Below, in pieces: positions 1-11,393 of a stretch of 64,000 nt of DNA. Origin of the DNA: Cordylochernes scorpioides (taxonomy: Eukaryota > Arthropoda > Arachnida > Pseudoscorpiones > Chernetidae); assembly GCA_030710605.1 (NCBI GenBank), contig CP092877.1, positions 39,912,406 through 39,976,405 of the forward strand. The letters are read 5' to 3'. Position numbers and translations under genes: made by a program. The notes below the pieces were generated by a model that saw only the letters and a list, made by a program, of their open reading frames with translations, was not told where the DNA came from and did not search any database. Position 1 is the first letter of the stretch; every line of letters begins with the position of its first letter.

Positions 1-671
1 ACTGACTGCTTGTGTATTATTTCTTTAGTTATACCATTGATATAGTCAAACATAGACTTTTATCTTGAATTACATTATTAATTCATTTTCTTAAAAACCT
101 GACTGTTGGGATTTTTTCCTTATCATTCTTTTTCATCGCAGTAAGGACAATAGAAGTTTTGATTTATGTGTAAAATAAACATTCGCATCTTATAATGTTT
201 TAAATTGCTATACCAGTATATGGATGGTGCGTTATTGCTTTATATCAATATATAGTGTAATTTGGGGTTGGCCAAAATCATTGGAACAAGCTAAATCAAT
301 GTTTAGTTGATTTTTTTTCACTAGATGACGCTCTGCCATATAAAATGCTCTTGTGAGCGGTCTGGAAATGCCAATTTTATTTTTATATATTGTAATGTAT
401 AAATTAGGAAAGACAAATTTCTGGATGACACGGCAATTTATGGCAAGAGAAAATCAATACATAATGGATAAATAATTAAATGAAGTATTATTATTAATGA
501 AGTATAATTTTCTTAATTTATTAGTAAAACATAGTCTCACTTGGACATATTTAATCTTTAGATTTATTAATGAGACACAGAGAACTGGCCTTGATTGTAG
601 ACAGGTTTGTTGAATGAGTCATTCTACTATATTTTACAAGTTTTGATTGTTCTAAAATAGAATAATTGCCT
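1..671. other. AT-rich region with a fragment of the hammerhead-bearing repeat
   Basis: No gene seen. 266-380 (GGTTGGCC... CACTAGATGACGCTCTGCC) matches the downstream part of the repeat family found at 31990-32160 and 43475-43665. The rest is unassigned AT-rich sequence. Confidence 0.5.
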
Positions 672-827
672 TGTCATTCTAAGATTAGTAGTTCAACAAT
701 TTCTTGTGACAATATTATTTGCGGAAGAGCTTTGCCAAATTGAAAATCTCAAGAATGGCAGATGAATATTTCTGGGTGTTAGCCTGCAAGATACATAAGG
801 GACTAGACATTGTTTGGGATCAGAGTA

Positions 828-2476
828 TCATATCCTTCTCATAATAGGGCAGGTTGAAGAGGTTGCCAGATTATTGGTGGGAGCTCCTGCCATTTTACTA
901 CAGCGAAAGCAATGAATATGTTTTGAGTTGGCAGGGCATTGATTTCTTTCATGCTCCGCGGAACCGCAACGATAGCAAGTGGGATTAGCTTCTGAGCAGG
1001 ACGAAGCGCGGTGTCCGAAGCCGCAGCCGCAGTATGGGAAACACTGCTTCAATGAGTGGCTGCGCTTATACATGTGGGAACACGGGTGTAAAAATGTTTT
1101 GAGTTGATTGATAATTGTTGAGGTGTTGGCGCAGTCGTTGATGCTGAGTGGTCAGGTGTTCACAACAGGGGAAAATAACGAGGACAAAGGGTTGATTGGG
1201 TTGGGAAAGAGGCTTGCAATCTAGGGAGAAGAAGGAGTTTGAGGAATTGAGCGAAGTTGACTAGCGACTATTCTATTGCATGATTGAGTATTTGACTTAT
1301 CTGAAGGGTTGAGCGGATGAGGATGACTCCAAAGTGGTCTCTATCGCGGCGAGCTCCGGACTCGATGGTGTCCAAGATCCAACTCGATGCTAACTCCAGG
1401 TGCTAACTCGATGGTGTCGAGCTCCTATCTCGATGCTGTCCAAATGCTAACTCCAGGTGCTAACTCGATGGTGTCCAAGATCCAACTAACTATTCTGTGT
1501 TCTCGATTTAAGAAGAAAACTCTTCTGATTGCTCATTGGCTGAACATTCGTGACGTGTAAGCTCGCTATAGGTCCTTGACTAATGAGCTGCTTTCTGGTT
1601 GGTCTTTGCTAAGTTCTTTGTCCTTTGGACTTGTTCTGACTTGACCAGGAAGTATTAGTTTCTTGAACTCAACTTTTATGAGTTCCGGGATAATAAAACC
1701 CTGCTAATGATTGTCCTCTTCTAGGCCTTCTCTCTCCAGATTGTTAAGCCTTGTTCTTTATTAAATCTTGTAAAACATACATTTCATACATATTGGGTCG
1801 GGTTTGCATCTAGCTATGTACAAATTATGACATACATATGCATTAACCCAGCTACGGGAATAGATTATGTTGTCCAGGATCTCAGCAACTTTGTTGTCCA
1901 CTTCCACAAGCACAGTTTCTGTGCTCTGCGTTGCGTTTCTTGGAGCGATGGACCTCCTTTATTGATTATTTGCCTGGATGGTTGAAGACAGATGCTGTCG
2001 CAAATTTTCTCATCTTGAACGTCTTTGTCTACCCTAAAAAGGTAGAATCTTGGGAGGATCTTAGGACGTTCATGGAAATTAGTCCTTCAGGAGTGTGGAT
2101 AGCTTGGTGGCGAACAGTTTTGCCCTCTGAGTTTTAATATGGAAGACCACATCGCTACTTGTTTTTATGAAAGCTACCACATCTTTAGAAGACATCAGTG
2201 ATGGTTCAGCCTTCTGGACCACCTTGAATATTTCCCTGGGGTTTGCCTTGGAGTCTATTGATTTTACGAATAGGGACTCAAAGGATGTAGCCAGGTTAAT
2301 AAAGAAGGATTTTCATTTTTATTTAGTAGAACAGGCTTTGTTTTCTTCGCCGCAACTGAGGCATATGGGGTGTGAGAGTTTATGACACTTCCAGTAGGTT
2401 GGGGTTGACTTAGGCTCGCGCCTTTGAAGACATCTTCCAGAAGGAGCTCTGCTTTCTTTGCAAAATTGAGAAGCAA
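828..2476 (-). pseudogene. LINE ORF1 (CCHC gag-like) remnant split by a solo LTR
   Basis: On the minus strand, 2476 down to 1833 and 1072 down to 828 together form an ORF1-like protein of a non-LTR retrotransposon of the I/Jockey type. The C-terminal part has repeated CCHC-type knuckles (CYRCGSAEHERNQC and neighbours) and ends near CPIMRR. The reading frame runs up to the LTR at both sides (NAYV before, YKRSHS after), so the LTR inserted into the coding sequence. The N-terminal part has internal frame breaks. The copy at 52192-52436 and 59515-59985 is cut at the same base. Confidence 0.7.
1073..1832 (-). mobile_element. Solo LTR (same site as the full-length element in copy 2)
   Basis: 760 bp, starting TGTGGGAACACGGG and ending ATTATGACA, flanked by the 4-bp target duplication TACA (1069-1072 and 1833-1836). 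Same family and target base as the LTRs at 52437-53195 and 58813-59514. It has the longer internal repeat found in the left LTR of that element (CTAACTCCAGGTGCTAACTC twice), not the shorter form of the right LTR. Confidence 0.88.
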
Positions 2477-2794
2477 TGCTTTGATAGCCAGGTGTCTTTT
2501 CTAGGGGGGTTTAGGTTGGAGTTCACAAGGATAGGTTCAAAAGTTCCACACGAAAATTTGTAAAGGTTGTTTATGTTGTTGAACTTAAACGTGTGCTTGG
2601 AAGATGAGAGAGATTCACCTTCTTCACAGTAGGGACGCTTTTTTTTGGTGGTTGGCCACAGCTGCCATGATAATTTACCTCCATATTTTCTTTCTTTTCA
2701 ACTAATTATTTACAACTAGAGAGAGATTATGCAGCTGTATTTTGTGTAGATATTTATACCCAGGTTCCTGCAGCGCAGAGCGCCAAATACCCTG

Positions 2795-2974
2795 TGTAGA
2801 ATAGTGTGAAATATATAAGTGATGTGAATATAAGAAAATGGAATTAAGAACAATAGACTGACGGTGTTTTGTAAACATATAATTAATCTTTACTTAAGTT
2901 AAATGTGTGTGATAAATAAATAATTAAATAATAAATATATAAGTTGTAGTTTATAAAAGATAAACAACACAACA
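2795..2974 (+). repeat. 5' LTR of the gypsy element
   Basis: 180 bp, begins TGTAGAATAGTGTG and ends AACAACACAACA. I see no differences from the 3' LTR at 7148-7327, which implies a recent insertion. Confidence 0.92.
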
Positions 2975-3031
2975 TATTTGGCGACGAGGATTAAAAAAAT
3001 AATAATAATAATTAAATAAGCGTAAAAGAAG

Positions 3032-3909
3032 ATGGCAAATAATTTGACGTCTCCATTACCGTTGAACCTTTTTTTTTAATGCTACAGATTTGTATTCCGA
3101 GTACAAACATTGGATGAATTCATTATTTAATTTATGAATTAGCAAGCGGTGTTTCAACAAAGAAATATGACGTTAAAAGGGCAACACTTTTGCATTGCCT
3201 TGGACCACAGGTCCAAAGAATTTTCTTTAATTTGCCAGAAGAAAAAGATACGTATGAAAAAGCAAAAGAAGCTTTAACTAAATATTTCACACCACAAAAA
3301 AATATTGTATCAGAACGATTTAAATTTAGGCAAAGAAAACAAAATACAGATGAAAATATTGATTCATATGTCATTGCCCTAAGAGAATTAGTCAAATCCT
3401 GTGAATTTGGAAATTTAGGAGAAGACATGATCAGAGATCAGATAATAGAAAAATGCTATAATAGGCAATTAAAAGAAAAGTTGTTGCAACAAGATAATTT
3501 GAATCTTCTAAGAACAATTAAGATATCAAGAATGTTTGAAACAGCCAAAGAAGAATTTAGAGTATTGACAAATGAAGATATGACCTCAATAAATAGAGTA
3601 AACTATAAAAATAATTTCCAAGCAGCTAATGAATCAACTGTTAAAGGACCAAAAGCTCATAATGTGTACCATCAAAAAGGAAGCACCTCCAAGGTAAGTG
3701 CACCTAATTTGGAAGAATGCTATAGATGTGGCTTAACTACACATCCTCCATATAAATGTGGAGCTAGAAATATGAAATGCACATTTTGTAACAAGATGGG
3801 TCATCTTAATAGAGTTTGTAGAAATAAAAATATTGAAGGAAAGAAAAGAAATATTCAAAATATTTCAGAAAAAATAATGAAGACTCAGATGAATACACTT
3901 TCTTTTTAG
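3032..3909 (+). pseudogene. gypsy gag (capsid/nucleocapsid), frameshifted near its start
   Basis: Gag packages element RNA. The frame from 3190 to 3909 is open for 239 codons and contains a retrotransposon capsid-like helical region (YFTPQKNIVSERFKFRQRKQ), then a knuckle-like CYRCGLTTHPPYKCG and a CCHC knuckle CTFCNKMGHLNRVC. The likely initiator ATG at 3032 is in a different frame; the break falls in a run of nine Ts at 3069-3078, so it may be a sequencing indel. Confidence 0.8.
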
Positions 3910-6900
3910 GCTCTGATAACAAAGAAAGTATCTATATAGATGGAAAGGAAATAACAATGACTATTGATACAGGTAGTGTGATACAACATTCATAGGACTT
4001 GAAAATTTGAAAAATATTTTTCCTAAGTCTCAAATGCCAACTTTAAATGGTACAGAAAGGAAATTTTATGCCTATGGACAAACTTCACCTCTTCCATGTT
4101 GTGGATATTTCTTTGCAGATGTTTCATGGGGTGAAAGGTCTATAAAGGAACAGATTTTTGTGATTGAAGGTAAAGCAGAACCTCTTTTAGGAAAGAAAGC
4201 AAGTTACGAATTAGAAATTATAAAGCGTGGAACAAAAATAAGGAATATTCAACAGGAAGTTATTCAGAAGGATATATATAATTTGAGATACAAGAAAACA
4301 TGAACCTTTTTCAAGGTCAAGGAAATGTGAAGGGTTATAGTCAAAAAATAACTCTAAAAGAAAATGTTACTCCTGTAGCTCAGAGATGCAGACATTTTCC
4401 ATATAAAATGGTAGAAGCCATCAATAAAGAGCTAGACAAAATGATAGAATATGGCATTATTGAGGAAGTCCATGAAGCTTCTGAATGGATCTCAAACATT
4501 GTGGCAGTTCCAAAAAAAGGGTACTGAAGAAATCAGACTATGTGTTGATCTGAGAGAAGTGAATAAAGCCATAGTTAGAGAGAGATATCCTATACCAACA
4601 GTTGACAATATATTGCAAGCATTGCAGGGAGCAAAAGTTTTTGCTAAACTTGATGCGAAGAAAGGCTTTTGGCAAATTGAACTTGATGAAAAGTCCAGGC
4701 CATTGGCCACCTTTATTACACCCAGAGGATGCTACAGATTTTGAAAAATTCCTTTTGGACTTTGCAGCGCACCTGAAGCTTTTCAAAAAGCTATGAACTC
4801 AATATTGTCTCATTTAGAAGGAGTGTTATGCTACATAGATGATGTGATTGTATATGCGCAATCTATAGAACAATTGGATCAAAGACTGAAAAAAGTATTT
4901 GAAAGATTTCAACAAGTTGGACTCAAACTAAACAAAAGTAAATGTAAATTTGCTCTAAATGAATTGGAAATATTAGGCCATATTGTTAGTAAAGATGGAA
5001 TTAGACCTGATCCAAAGAAAATAGAAAGTGTTCTAAGTTTTTCAAAACCTGAAAATGTAGATTCTCTAAAATCATTTTAGGTACATGCGGATTTTTAAGA
5101 AAATTCATTCCAGAATTTTCAAAGTTAGCCGAACCACTTAATAATTTGACAAGAAAGGACATAAAATGGAAGTGGAGCAAGAAAGAAGAGGACTCATTCA
5201 GAAAATTGAAAGAAGCTCTTACAAAAAATCCATGTTTAGCCTATTTTGACATGAATGCACCTACCGAAGTAATTGCTGATGCTAGTCCTGTAGGTTTAGG
5301 AGCTGTTTTACTACAAAGACAAAATGATGGAAGCAAAAAGCCAGTGGCCTATGCAAGTAGATCATTGACTAATGTTGAGAGAAGATACTCACAAATAGAG
5401 AAAGAAGCTCTTGGGTGTGTGTGGGCTGTTGAGCATTTCAATGACTATTTATGGGGAAATAAATTTGTACTTAAGACAAATCATAAACCATTGATTTATA
5501 TGCTTAATCCCAAGAAGGCAACAGTCTTGCCACCAAGAATTGAAAGACTTAGTTGGAGACTTCAACCTTATGATTATGAAATAGAGTATCTTAAGGGCAA
5601 ACAAAATATTGCAGATATATTTTCAAGAAAACCTTTAACAAATATTTCATGTGAAAATATTGTTGATGATTATGTGGAAAAAGTACTTTCCATATTTTCA
5701 GAAAAAATGAAGGCAATTTCCCTCAATGATATCAAGAAGCAAAGTGAAGCAGATCCATTTTTCAAATTTCTAACTAAAATAATTCAAACTGGAAATTGGC
5801 CATATCAAATTGATGATGATGAACTTAAAAGTTTGCACAAATTTAAGGAAGAACTTTCAGTTTATGATAATCTCATTTTAAAAGGAAAGAGAATTGTTAT
5901 ACCAACAGATCTTAGAAGAAATATTTTAGATTTAGCTCATGAAACTCATCAAGGGATTGCTAGAACTAAACAAATTTTAAGAGAAAAATACTATTGGCCC
6001 AATATGGACAAAGATATAGAAAGACATATAAAGAATTGTTACATTTGTGAAGTCAATCAACCTTTAAGGCATGACCAACCTTTAACAACCATACCAATAC
6101 CTCCTAGACCATGGTATAAAGTAGGAGTAGACTTAGTTGGACCAATTGATTCAAAATATATTTTGACACTTATTCATCGTTCCGGAAGCGATTATAATAC
6201 ATGATATTTCTTCGAAAACTATAATTTCAAAATTAAAATAAATTTTTGCAAGATATGGATTTCCCATTGAAATAGTTTCAGATAATGGTCTTCAATTTGT
6301 AAGCAAAGATACTGAGCAATTTTTTATGAAATCAGGTATAAAACATATAAGAGTGTCACCATATTATCCTAAAAGCAATGGAAAAATTGAACGTTTCCAC
6401 AGATATTTAAAAAAGCAACTTATTTCAGTAAAATTGCAAGGAAAGGATTGGAAAGAAGAACTTCAATGTGTTCTAATGGCATACAGGTCGACTCCACACC
6501 CTTCTACTGGGAAAACACCAGCATTATTGCTTTTTTTCCAGGGAAATTAGAAATAAGCTTAATGATATAAATGACAATGATTCTCTTATGGATAAAGAAG
6601 TGATGGAGCATAATCAAGCCTATGAAGAAAGAATGAAGAAATATGCTGATAGCAAGAATAAGGCCTTGCCTCATGACTTCAAGAAAGGTAATATTGTTTA
6701 TGTCGCAAACACTGAAATGAAAAGCAAGTTGACACCAAATTATGACAACCAAAGATTTATCATTCTAGAGACTATATCTCCAAATTCATTCAAGTTAGTC
6801 AATACTGAGACAGGTAGCTTTATCATTAGGAATGCAAAGCATTTAAGACATGCCAATGTCTTACAAGATTTTAACAAAGGAATTGATTTGAATACCACTT

Positions 6901-7128
6901 TGATTAAGACTCCAGAAATTAGAATGAACTTCCTAGTACTTCAAGGTATCTACCAGAACAAGAAGCAACCTTAGAAGATATTGTACCAGAAGAGCAGATT
7001 GCTATATCTGATATGGACTGTTTATACCCAAATGAATCACCTAATGAGAATGAAAACAAGACTGTCATCACTAGAAGTGGAAGACAAATACATGTTCCTT
7101 CTAGATTTAAGGACATGATTAGATACTA
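3909..7128 (+). pseudogene. gypsy pol (protease, RT, RNase H, integrase), multiply interrupted
   Basis: A protease motif IDTGS occurs at about 3965, followed by an in-frame stop. RT shows [35 protein letters not shown] and the catalytic CYIDD (about 4830). RNase H shows IADASPVGLGAVL and IEKEALGCVWAVEHF. The integrase zinc finger shows HETHQGIARTK...CYIC and the core shows VDLVGPI and VSDNGLQFV with GKIERFHR. The open stretches are 4300-4527, 4451-4744, 4793-5080, 5146-6204, 6326-6550 and 6588-6974. Breaks near 4515 and 5075 lie in A or T runs; a TGA at about 4742 is a true in-frame stop in this sequence. Confidence 0.85.
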
Positions 7129-7147
7129 ACTAAACAAGGGAGGAATA

Positions 7148-7327
7148 TGTAGAATAGTGTGAAATATATAAGTGATGTGAATATAAGAAAATGGAATTAA
7201 GAACAATAGACTGACGGTGTTTTGTAAACATATAATTAATCTTTACTTAAGTTAAATGTGTGTGATAAATAAATAATTAAATAATAAATATATAAGTTGT
7301 AGTTTATAAAAGATAAACAACACAACA
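7148..7327 (+). repeat. 3' LTR of the gypsy element
   Basis: 180 bp, same sequence as the 5' LTR, preceded by the polypurine tract AAGGGAGGAATA and followed by the target duplication CCCTG. Confidence 0.92.
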
Positions 7328-8637
7328 CCCTGGTCTTTCTTGTATGTGTGTTTCTTGCTAAGTCTGATAGAATTTTTTATTTAAAAACCAATCTTGGCAC
7401 TAATATCGCTTTATTGACCAACTTTTAATTTTCGGAAAACTAAAAATTTGATTCTTCATTCTAGAAAATTGGAAAACTAAAATAATAAAAAATAAAAATA
7501 GCCTATTAATATCAATTTTTCATAGCTGTAATAATTAATGCACTTTTAATTGCGAAAACATATTTTATAAATTAAAATATTCAATTATAAAAAAAATTAA
7601 CTAGTCATTTAAAAAATATTATTAAATTAAGTTCTCTATGAAATCGCTCTTTTTACTCTGTTTAAAATTGAAAATAAAGAAAATAGTTGACACACTTGCA
7701 AGCACGTGTTTATAAATAAAGCATTTTTAAAAAATATTTTATCAACATCCCATTTTAAAAAGGCAAGTTTTCTTTTAAAAATAAGTTTCCGTGGAGGGGT
7801 ATAATTGCTATTTTTTTAGGAATTACAATAATAAATACCAGGAACCTGGGTAAATTTGATCTACATACATTAATATTTTAAAAATAAATAACACTATATT
7901 TTTAAACAATATTTTTATTCGGTTTTGAAGTACTTAAAAATTTCATGAGTCATTCAGGGGAGAAACATGTTTCAGGCTGTTGGACCTCATCAGCATGGTG
8001 TATTTTTTATTCACATGTATTAATATATAATCAATATATACTAGAAATTGTCATGTATCATGATTATAATAAGTATTTTATTTTTTAAATTATCCCATTG
8101 TATCAATTATACAAGGTCATGTAGACTAAATTCATAGATCAAATTCACAATCTTGTTAGGGTTGGAATACAGGTCCTGTCCTGAGGCTTCCATACATTCC
8201 AAGAGGTGGTCTGATGAGGCCTCTTTGGTCCTTTAGATGGTGTATTGTGGGAAGATCTTTACACCATCCTGGAAGAGGAGTGGTCTTGTATGACCAGTTT
8301 TGAGCTTGGAGATATAGGTTGCTGCTTGTCGGTTCATCCCACATTCTAGAATAGCTCCAGGCTTTTGGTTCAGGTACTAATGATGGGATGTCGACTTCTG
8401 TATTTTATATATATTGTATAATAAGTATATATATATATATAAACTTCAACATGCCAGCTTTGCTGTGATTATGTAATCTTGCATAAGAAAATTATGTTTA
8501 AGGAGAGTCAATTAGAACCCAGGCAAGGCCCAAGCAACCATCGTCAAGATTATATCAGACATGGAAATTTCCTGGGTATTACTTGGGGAGATTCTTAGTA
8601 TTCATAGTAGTAGTATATATTGACTATGTATTACTAC
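7328..8637. other. AT-rich part of the duplicated segment
   Basis: No convincing coding sequence. It contains a minus-strand hammerhead-like fragment at 7965-7999 and a better-conserved stretch at 8156-8400 that is GC-richer and reads open on the minus strand for 62 codons. I do not recognise the peptide. The second copy is at 61313-62640. Confidence 0.45.
7965..7999 (-). ncRNA. Degraded hammerhead-like motif (family B)
   Basis: Minus strand reads ACCATG CTGATGA GGTC CAACA GCCT GAAAC. The CUGAUGA and GAAA core boxes are present and the 5' strand of stem I is kept, but stem II has a mismatch and the 3' strand of stem I is lost. The second copy is at about 61943-61977. Confidence 0.4.
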
Positions 8638-10228
8638 ATCTTTAAGAAGAAATCAAAGTTTGCGGCGACAAGTTTCTTTTATTTGTGCTGTATAATCGGC
8701 AAGCTTTCGGACTATGGCGTCCTCAACAGGCAACTATCCAAGAAACTAGAAGATAATATATATGTATACACGTGAATATTTATATAATTAGAAATTTTCT
8801 TAATGAAATAAATGATCATACAAATATGTAATTACATGTATATACAGTAAAATCCCTCTATAGTGAACCCCAATGGGACAGAGCTTTTGGTTCACTATAG
8901 CCACGGTTTGGCTATTTTTTTTACTTTTTCAAATTTTTAGACCGTATAATTAAAGGATGGCCATACACACAAGAAGAGACTGCCTCTTTATAGTGGTTAC
9001 TTTGTATTAATTCCCATAATTGACCTATTTCCTTACATTAATACTGAATAATAATAGAAATCATTAGATGATAGATTCTTCTTATCATTAACATACATGT
9101 ACCTCTATGTCTAATTTAAAAATAATGACAAATCCTAGGCAAAGTTTTAATAAATATATATTCAAAGATATAAAATGATTTTAAAACATCATTATCACAT
9201 TATATAATACAATGTTTACTTGAAAAAATGGCTCTAACACCTTGTTACTTCAAAGCATTCTTCAAGCATTGCACCATTCAAATAAAGTTAGTGTTTTTCT
9301 TCCATTTCATGTTTCCACATATTCTTCAAGGTCTAGATTTGTTTTTTAACCTGTCATGCAAAACATTTCTGACTTTAAAAATCACCATAGTTAATGGTAT
9401 AAAAATAATGTTTGTTTCATCACGGGACCGCTTATTTGAACTTTTTTTTTTAGCCCTAAAACGTGCGATCGCGGCAAAAGTTGGGGTTGATTCCTCTTTG
9501 TAACAATTTTTAATAGATTTATATTTTATATTTTATAATAGAAAGGTTATATTCTCTTATTTTAATATGTTCTTAACATTTTGCCTGTGTTTTTTCACTT
9601 TGAAAAGTTCTGAAAATGGCCTTTTTTTTTTTTTAAAGAAATAACACTTTTGTTTTTAAAATGCCTTTGTTTTTTTATTTTTTTTTTATATTTCGAATTT
9701 AATGGATGTAAAGATATTATATTTAATAAAAAGTATAATGTGTAAAAATGTATACAACATACAGCAAAAATAAAGTGCAAAAATCAAAACAAACAATGCC
9801 GCTAAATTTATTGTTTTGAAATCGCAATCTGCGAGCAGAAACATGCTCAAAATTTTGTTGTTTTAATTTTTTTAAAATTACAATTCTAAGTTCGTTATAA
9901 GCATAGTATTTTTAATAGATTTTATCATTTTGGGACCGAAAATAGGTTCGTTATAGGGGTAGTTCGTTATTCTAAAAATCGCAAAGTTCGTTATAACGAT
10001 GGTATTTTCAATGGAATGGAATTGGGAATCGGCATGGGTTCGTTATAAGGGAAGGTTCGTTATATCCAGGGTTCGTATTAGCGGGGTTTTACTGTATATA
10101 TTATCTTCTTGTTTCTCTCTCTCTCTTGGATAGTAGCCTGTTGAAGGACGTCATAGTCCGAAAGCTTGCCGATTATACAGCACAAATAAAAGAAACTTGT
10201 CGTAAACTTTGATTCCTTCTTCAAGATG
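8638..10228. mobile_element. Fold-back element with PLE-like tails, holding a nonautonomous pogo-like element
   Basis: Inverted arms at about 8638-8775 and 10095-10228. The right arm reads CCTGTTGAAGGAC...GTCCGAAAGCTTGCCGAT and then ACAGCACAAATAAAAG; the left arm is its reverse complement. The 1.25-kb TA-flanked element at 8845-10094 lies between the arms. The core CTGTTGA...CGAAA resembles but does not match the hammerhead consensus. The second copy starts at about 62630. Confidence 0.6.
8845..10094. mobile_element. Nonautonomous pogo/Tigger-like DNA transposon
   Basis: Ends are CAGTAAAATCCCTCTATAG and GCGGGGTTTTACTG, flanked by TA, as in the pogo/Tigger branch of Tc1/mariner. Subterminal repeats of GTTCGTTATA occur near the right end. 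No transposase is seen. The right-hand copy at 62825 onward has CAGTAAAACCCCTCTATAG at the same terminus. Confidence 0.75.
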
Positions 10229-10283
10229 ATATCTGGCGATTCCTTCTCTTGTAATATTCTTCTTCTTTCTTATCTCCACTCAA

Positions 10284-10727
10284 TCATATCAGGGTATCAA
10301 GCTTGTAAAGCTTGAGACTTTTGATGGTGTCTGCTGGGGAAGAGTAGAACTCATCAATGGATGAGTCAATATTGTGTTTTGGGGTTGCAGGTTGAGAATT
10401 GCACTTAGTACATAGTGGGAAAACCTTGCAACCATTCTGGAAAGTCATTGTCCGTAGATGACCAGACTTAAGTCTGGAAATCAAAAACTGTTGTTCTCTT
10501 GGGAGGACAGAACCGATGCTTGTCCCTCCTGCTCTGTACCAGTCATGTGCAGCATTAGATTTCCATTCCTGCAGGCATTGGGTTTTGATGGTACGGAGGA
10601 GGTCTCTTTCATCTAGTTGGGTGGTAGATTCCCTGGCTTCAGTTAGGCCAAGAGCTCCAGCCTTTGCCAGAGAGTCTTGTAATATTACTACATGGGAATA
10701 AAAATGCACCATGCTGATGAGGGCCAA
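10284..10727 (-). pseudogene. LINE C-terminal remnant (end of RNase H and tail domain)
   Basis: The minus strand reads DSLAKAGA, the usual end of a LINE-encoded RNase H (normally preceded by GN..AD), followed by FLISRLKSGHLRT and a C..C knuckle (CTKCN). The equivalent C-terminal tail is seen in the LINE copies at 25310-25669. The start of the open frame overlaps the hammerhead-like repeat at 10708, so the N-terminal residues are not part of the LINE. Confidence 0.6.
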
Positions 10728-10749
10728 TAGCCCAAAATGCGTTCATGGT
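10708..10749 (+). ncRNA. Hammerhead ribozyme-like motif, family B copy 1
   Basis: Stem I ACCATG/CATGGT (6 bp), CTGATGA, stem II GGGC/GCCC (4 bp, loop CAATA), then AAAA where GAAA is expected, a minimal stem III, and U-U before stem I. All parts are in hammerhead order and spacing. The G12 position is A, which should abolish cleavage in this copy. It is followed by the family's common tail. Confidence 0.6.
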
Positions 10750-10896
10750 TAGCTTTTCTTGATTTATCACTAGATGGCACTTTGCCATCTAAAAAGTTCA
10801 TGTGAACATGATCAGGATATGCCTTTTTCGATTTTATTACTACATATATATATGTAATTTATATATTTAATATAATTTTTAATATATATATATATG

Positions 10897-11120
10897 AAAA
10901 AGGAAGAATAAATAAAATTAAAGAGTTTCTTTTAATTTTGATTTCGCAAGCCTTCGAGCAAATTTTCTGCTCTTCAACAAGCAAATATATAGATGTATTT
11001 TATTGTATTGTACATAGAAGTATTTGCCCGTTGAAGAGCAAAAAATTTGCTCAAAAGCTTGCAAAATCAAAATTAAAAGCAACTCTTTACCTTAATTTTA
11101 TTTATTCTTTCTTTTTCAAA
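10897..11120. repeat. Fold-back (palindromic) element just upstream of RRP5
   Basis: Two inverted arms of about 85 bp: the left reads TTTTGATTTCGCAAGCCTTCG, the right contains its near reverse complement (GCTTGCAAAATCAAAATTAA). They are separated by about 50 bp, and the outer ends AAGAATAAATAAAATT and AATTTTATTTATTCTT pair. It ends about 70 bp before the RRP5 start codon, so it lies in the promoter, 5'UTR or a 5'UTR intron. Confidence 0.7.
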
Positions 11121-11189
11121 TATCTAGGTATCTATTGCTCAAATACATATTTTTATAAACAATTTTGTTTGTGTAACAGAAGAGTAGAA

Positions 11190-11393
11190 ATGCAAGAAGA
11201 AATCTTTCCACGTGGGGGCTCTGCTTCTGCAGTCGCCAAAAAAGCAGAAGATGATATCAAAACAACTGATTATCTCTTTGAGATACCTGATGAAGCCAAA
11301 AGAGTAACCAAGAAAAAGAAGAAATCCAAAAAGAAAGATGAAAGCAATCAGGATGAAGATATGGTTGCCAACATTACAACTCTTAGTAAAAAG
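11190..11393 (+). CDS. PDCD11 (RRP5): RRP5 exon 1 (N terminus)
   Basis: Encodes 68 residues: the FPRGG motif at residues 6-10, then a KKKKKSKKKD basic cluster typical of nucleolar targeting. The start ATG at 11190 is the only in-frame Met before FPRGG. A pyrimidine-rich stretch ending in AG (about 11165-11180) lies just upstream, so a 5'UTR intron is possible. The donor AAG|GTAAGT is at 11394, phase 0. A Tc1 element sits 30 bp into the intron. Confidence 0.85.

Larger units (their letters stand above)
2795..7327 (+). mobile_element. Ty3/gypsy LTR retrotransposon, nearly complete, frames broken
   Basis: 4533 bp with two 180-bp LTRs (2795-2974, 7148-7327) that look identical by eye, TG...CA ends, and a 5-bp target duplication CCCTG (2790-2794, 7328-7332). 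The primer-binding region just inside the left LTR reads TGGCGACGAGG. A polypurine tract AAGGGAGGAATA precedes the right LTR. Gene order is gag, protease, RT, RNase H, integrase, as in Ty3/gypsy. Copy 2 of the duplication has the empty site at 61308-61312, so this insertion is younger than the duplication. Confidence 0.93.
672..10012. repeat. Long duplicated segment, copy 1
   Basis: Near-identical to 52034-64000 apart from insertions. 672-1072 matches 52034-52436; 1833-2794 matches 59515-61312 once the LINE insert and a short deletion are removed; 7328-10012 matches 61308-64000. The duplication contains the LINE ORF1 remnant, the shared LTR insertion site, a GC-poor stretch and the 1.25-kb pogo-like element. 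It probably extends beyond the right edge. It could be a segmental duplication or a very long repeat family; the shared LTR insertion favours duplication. Confidence 0.85.

Noticed and set aside
8156-8344. Minus-strand 62-codon frame as a gene
   Set aside because: No recognisable domain and it lies in repeated sequence; kept only as an unassigned conserved stretch.
9228-9503. 91-codon plus-strand frame as transposase of the pogo-like element
   Set aside because: No DDE or helix-turn-helix motif; T-rich chance frame.
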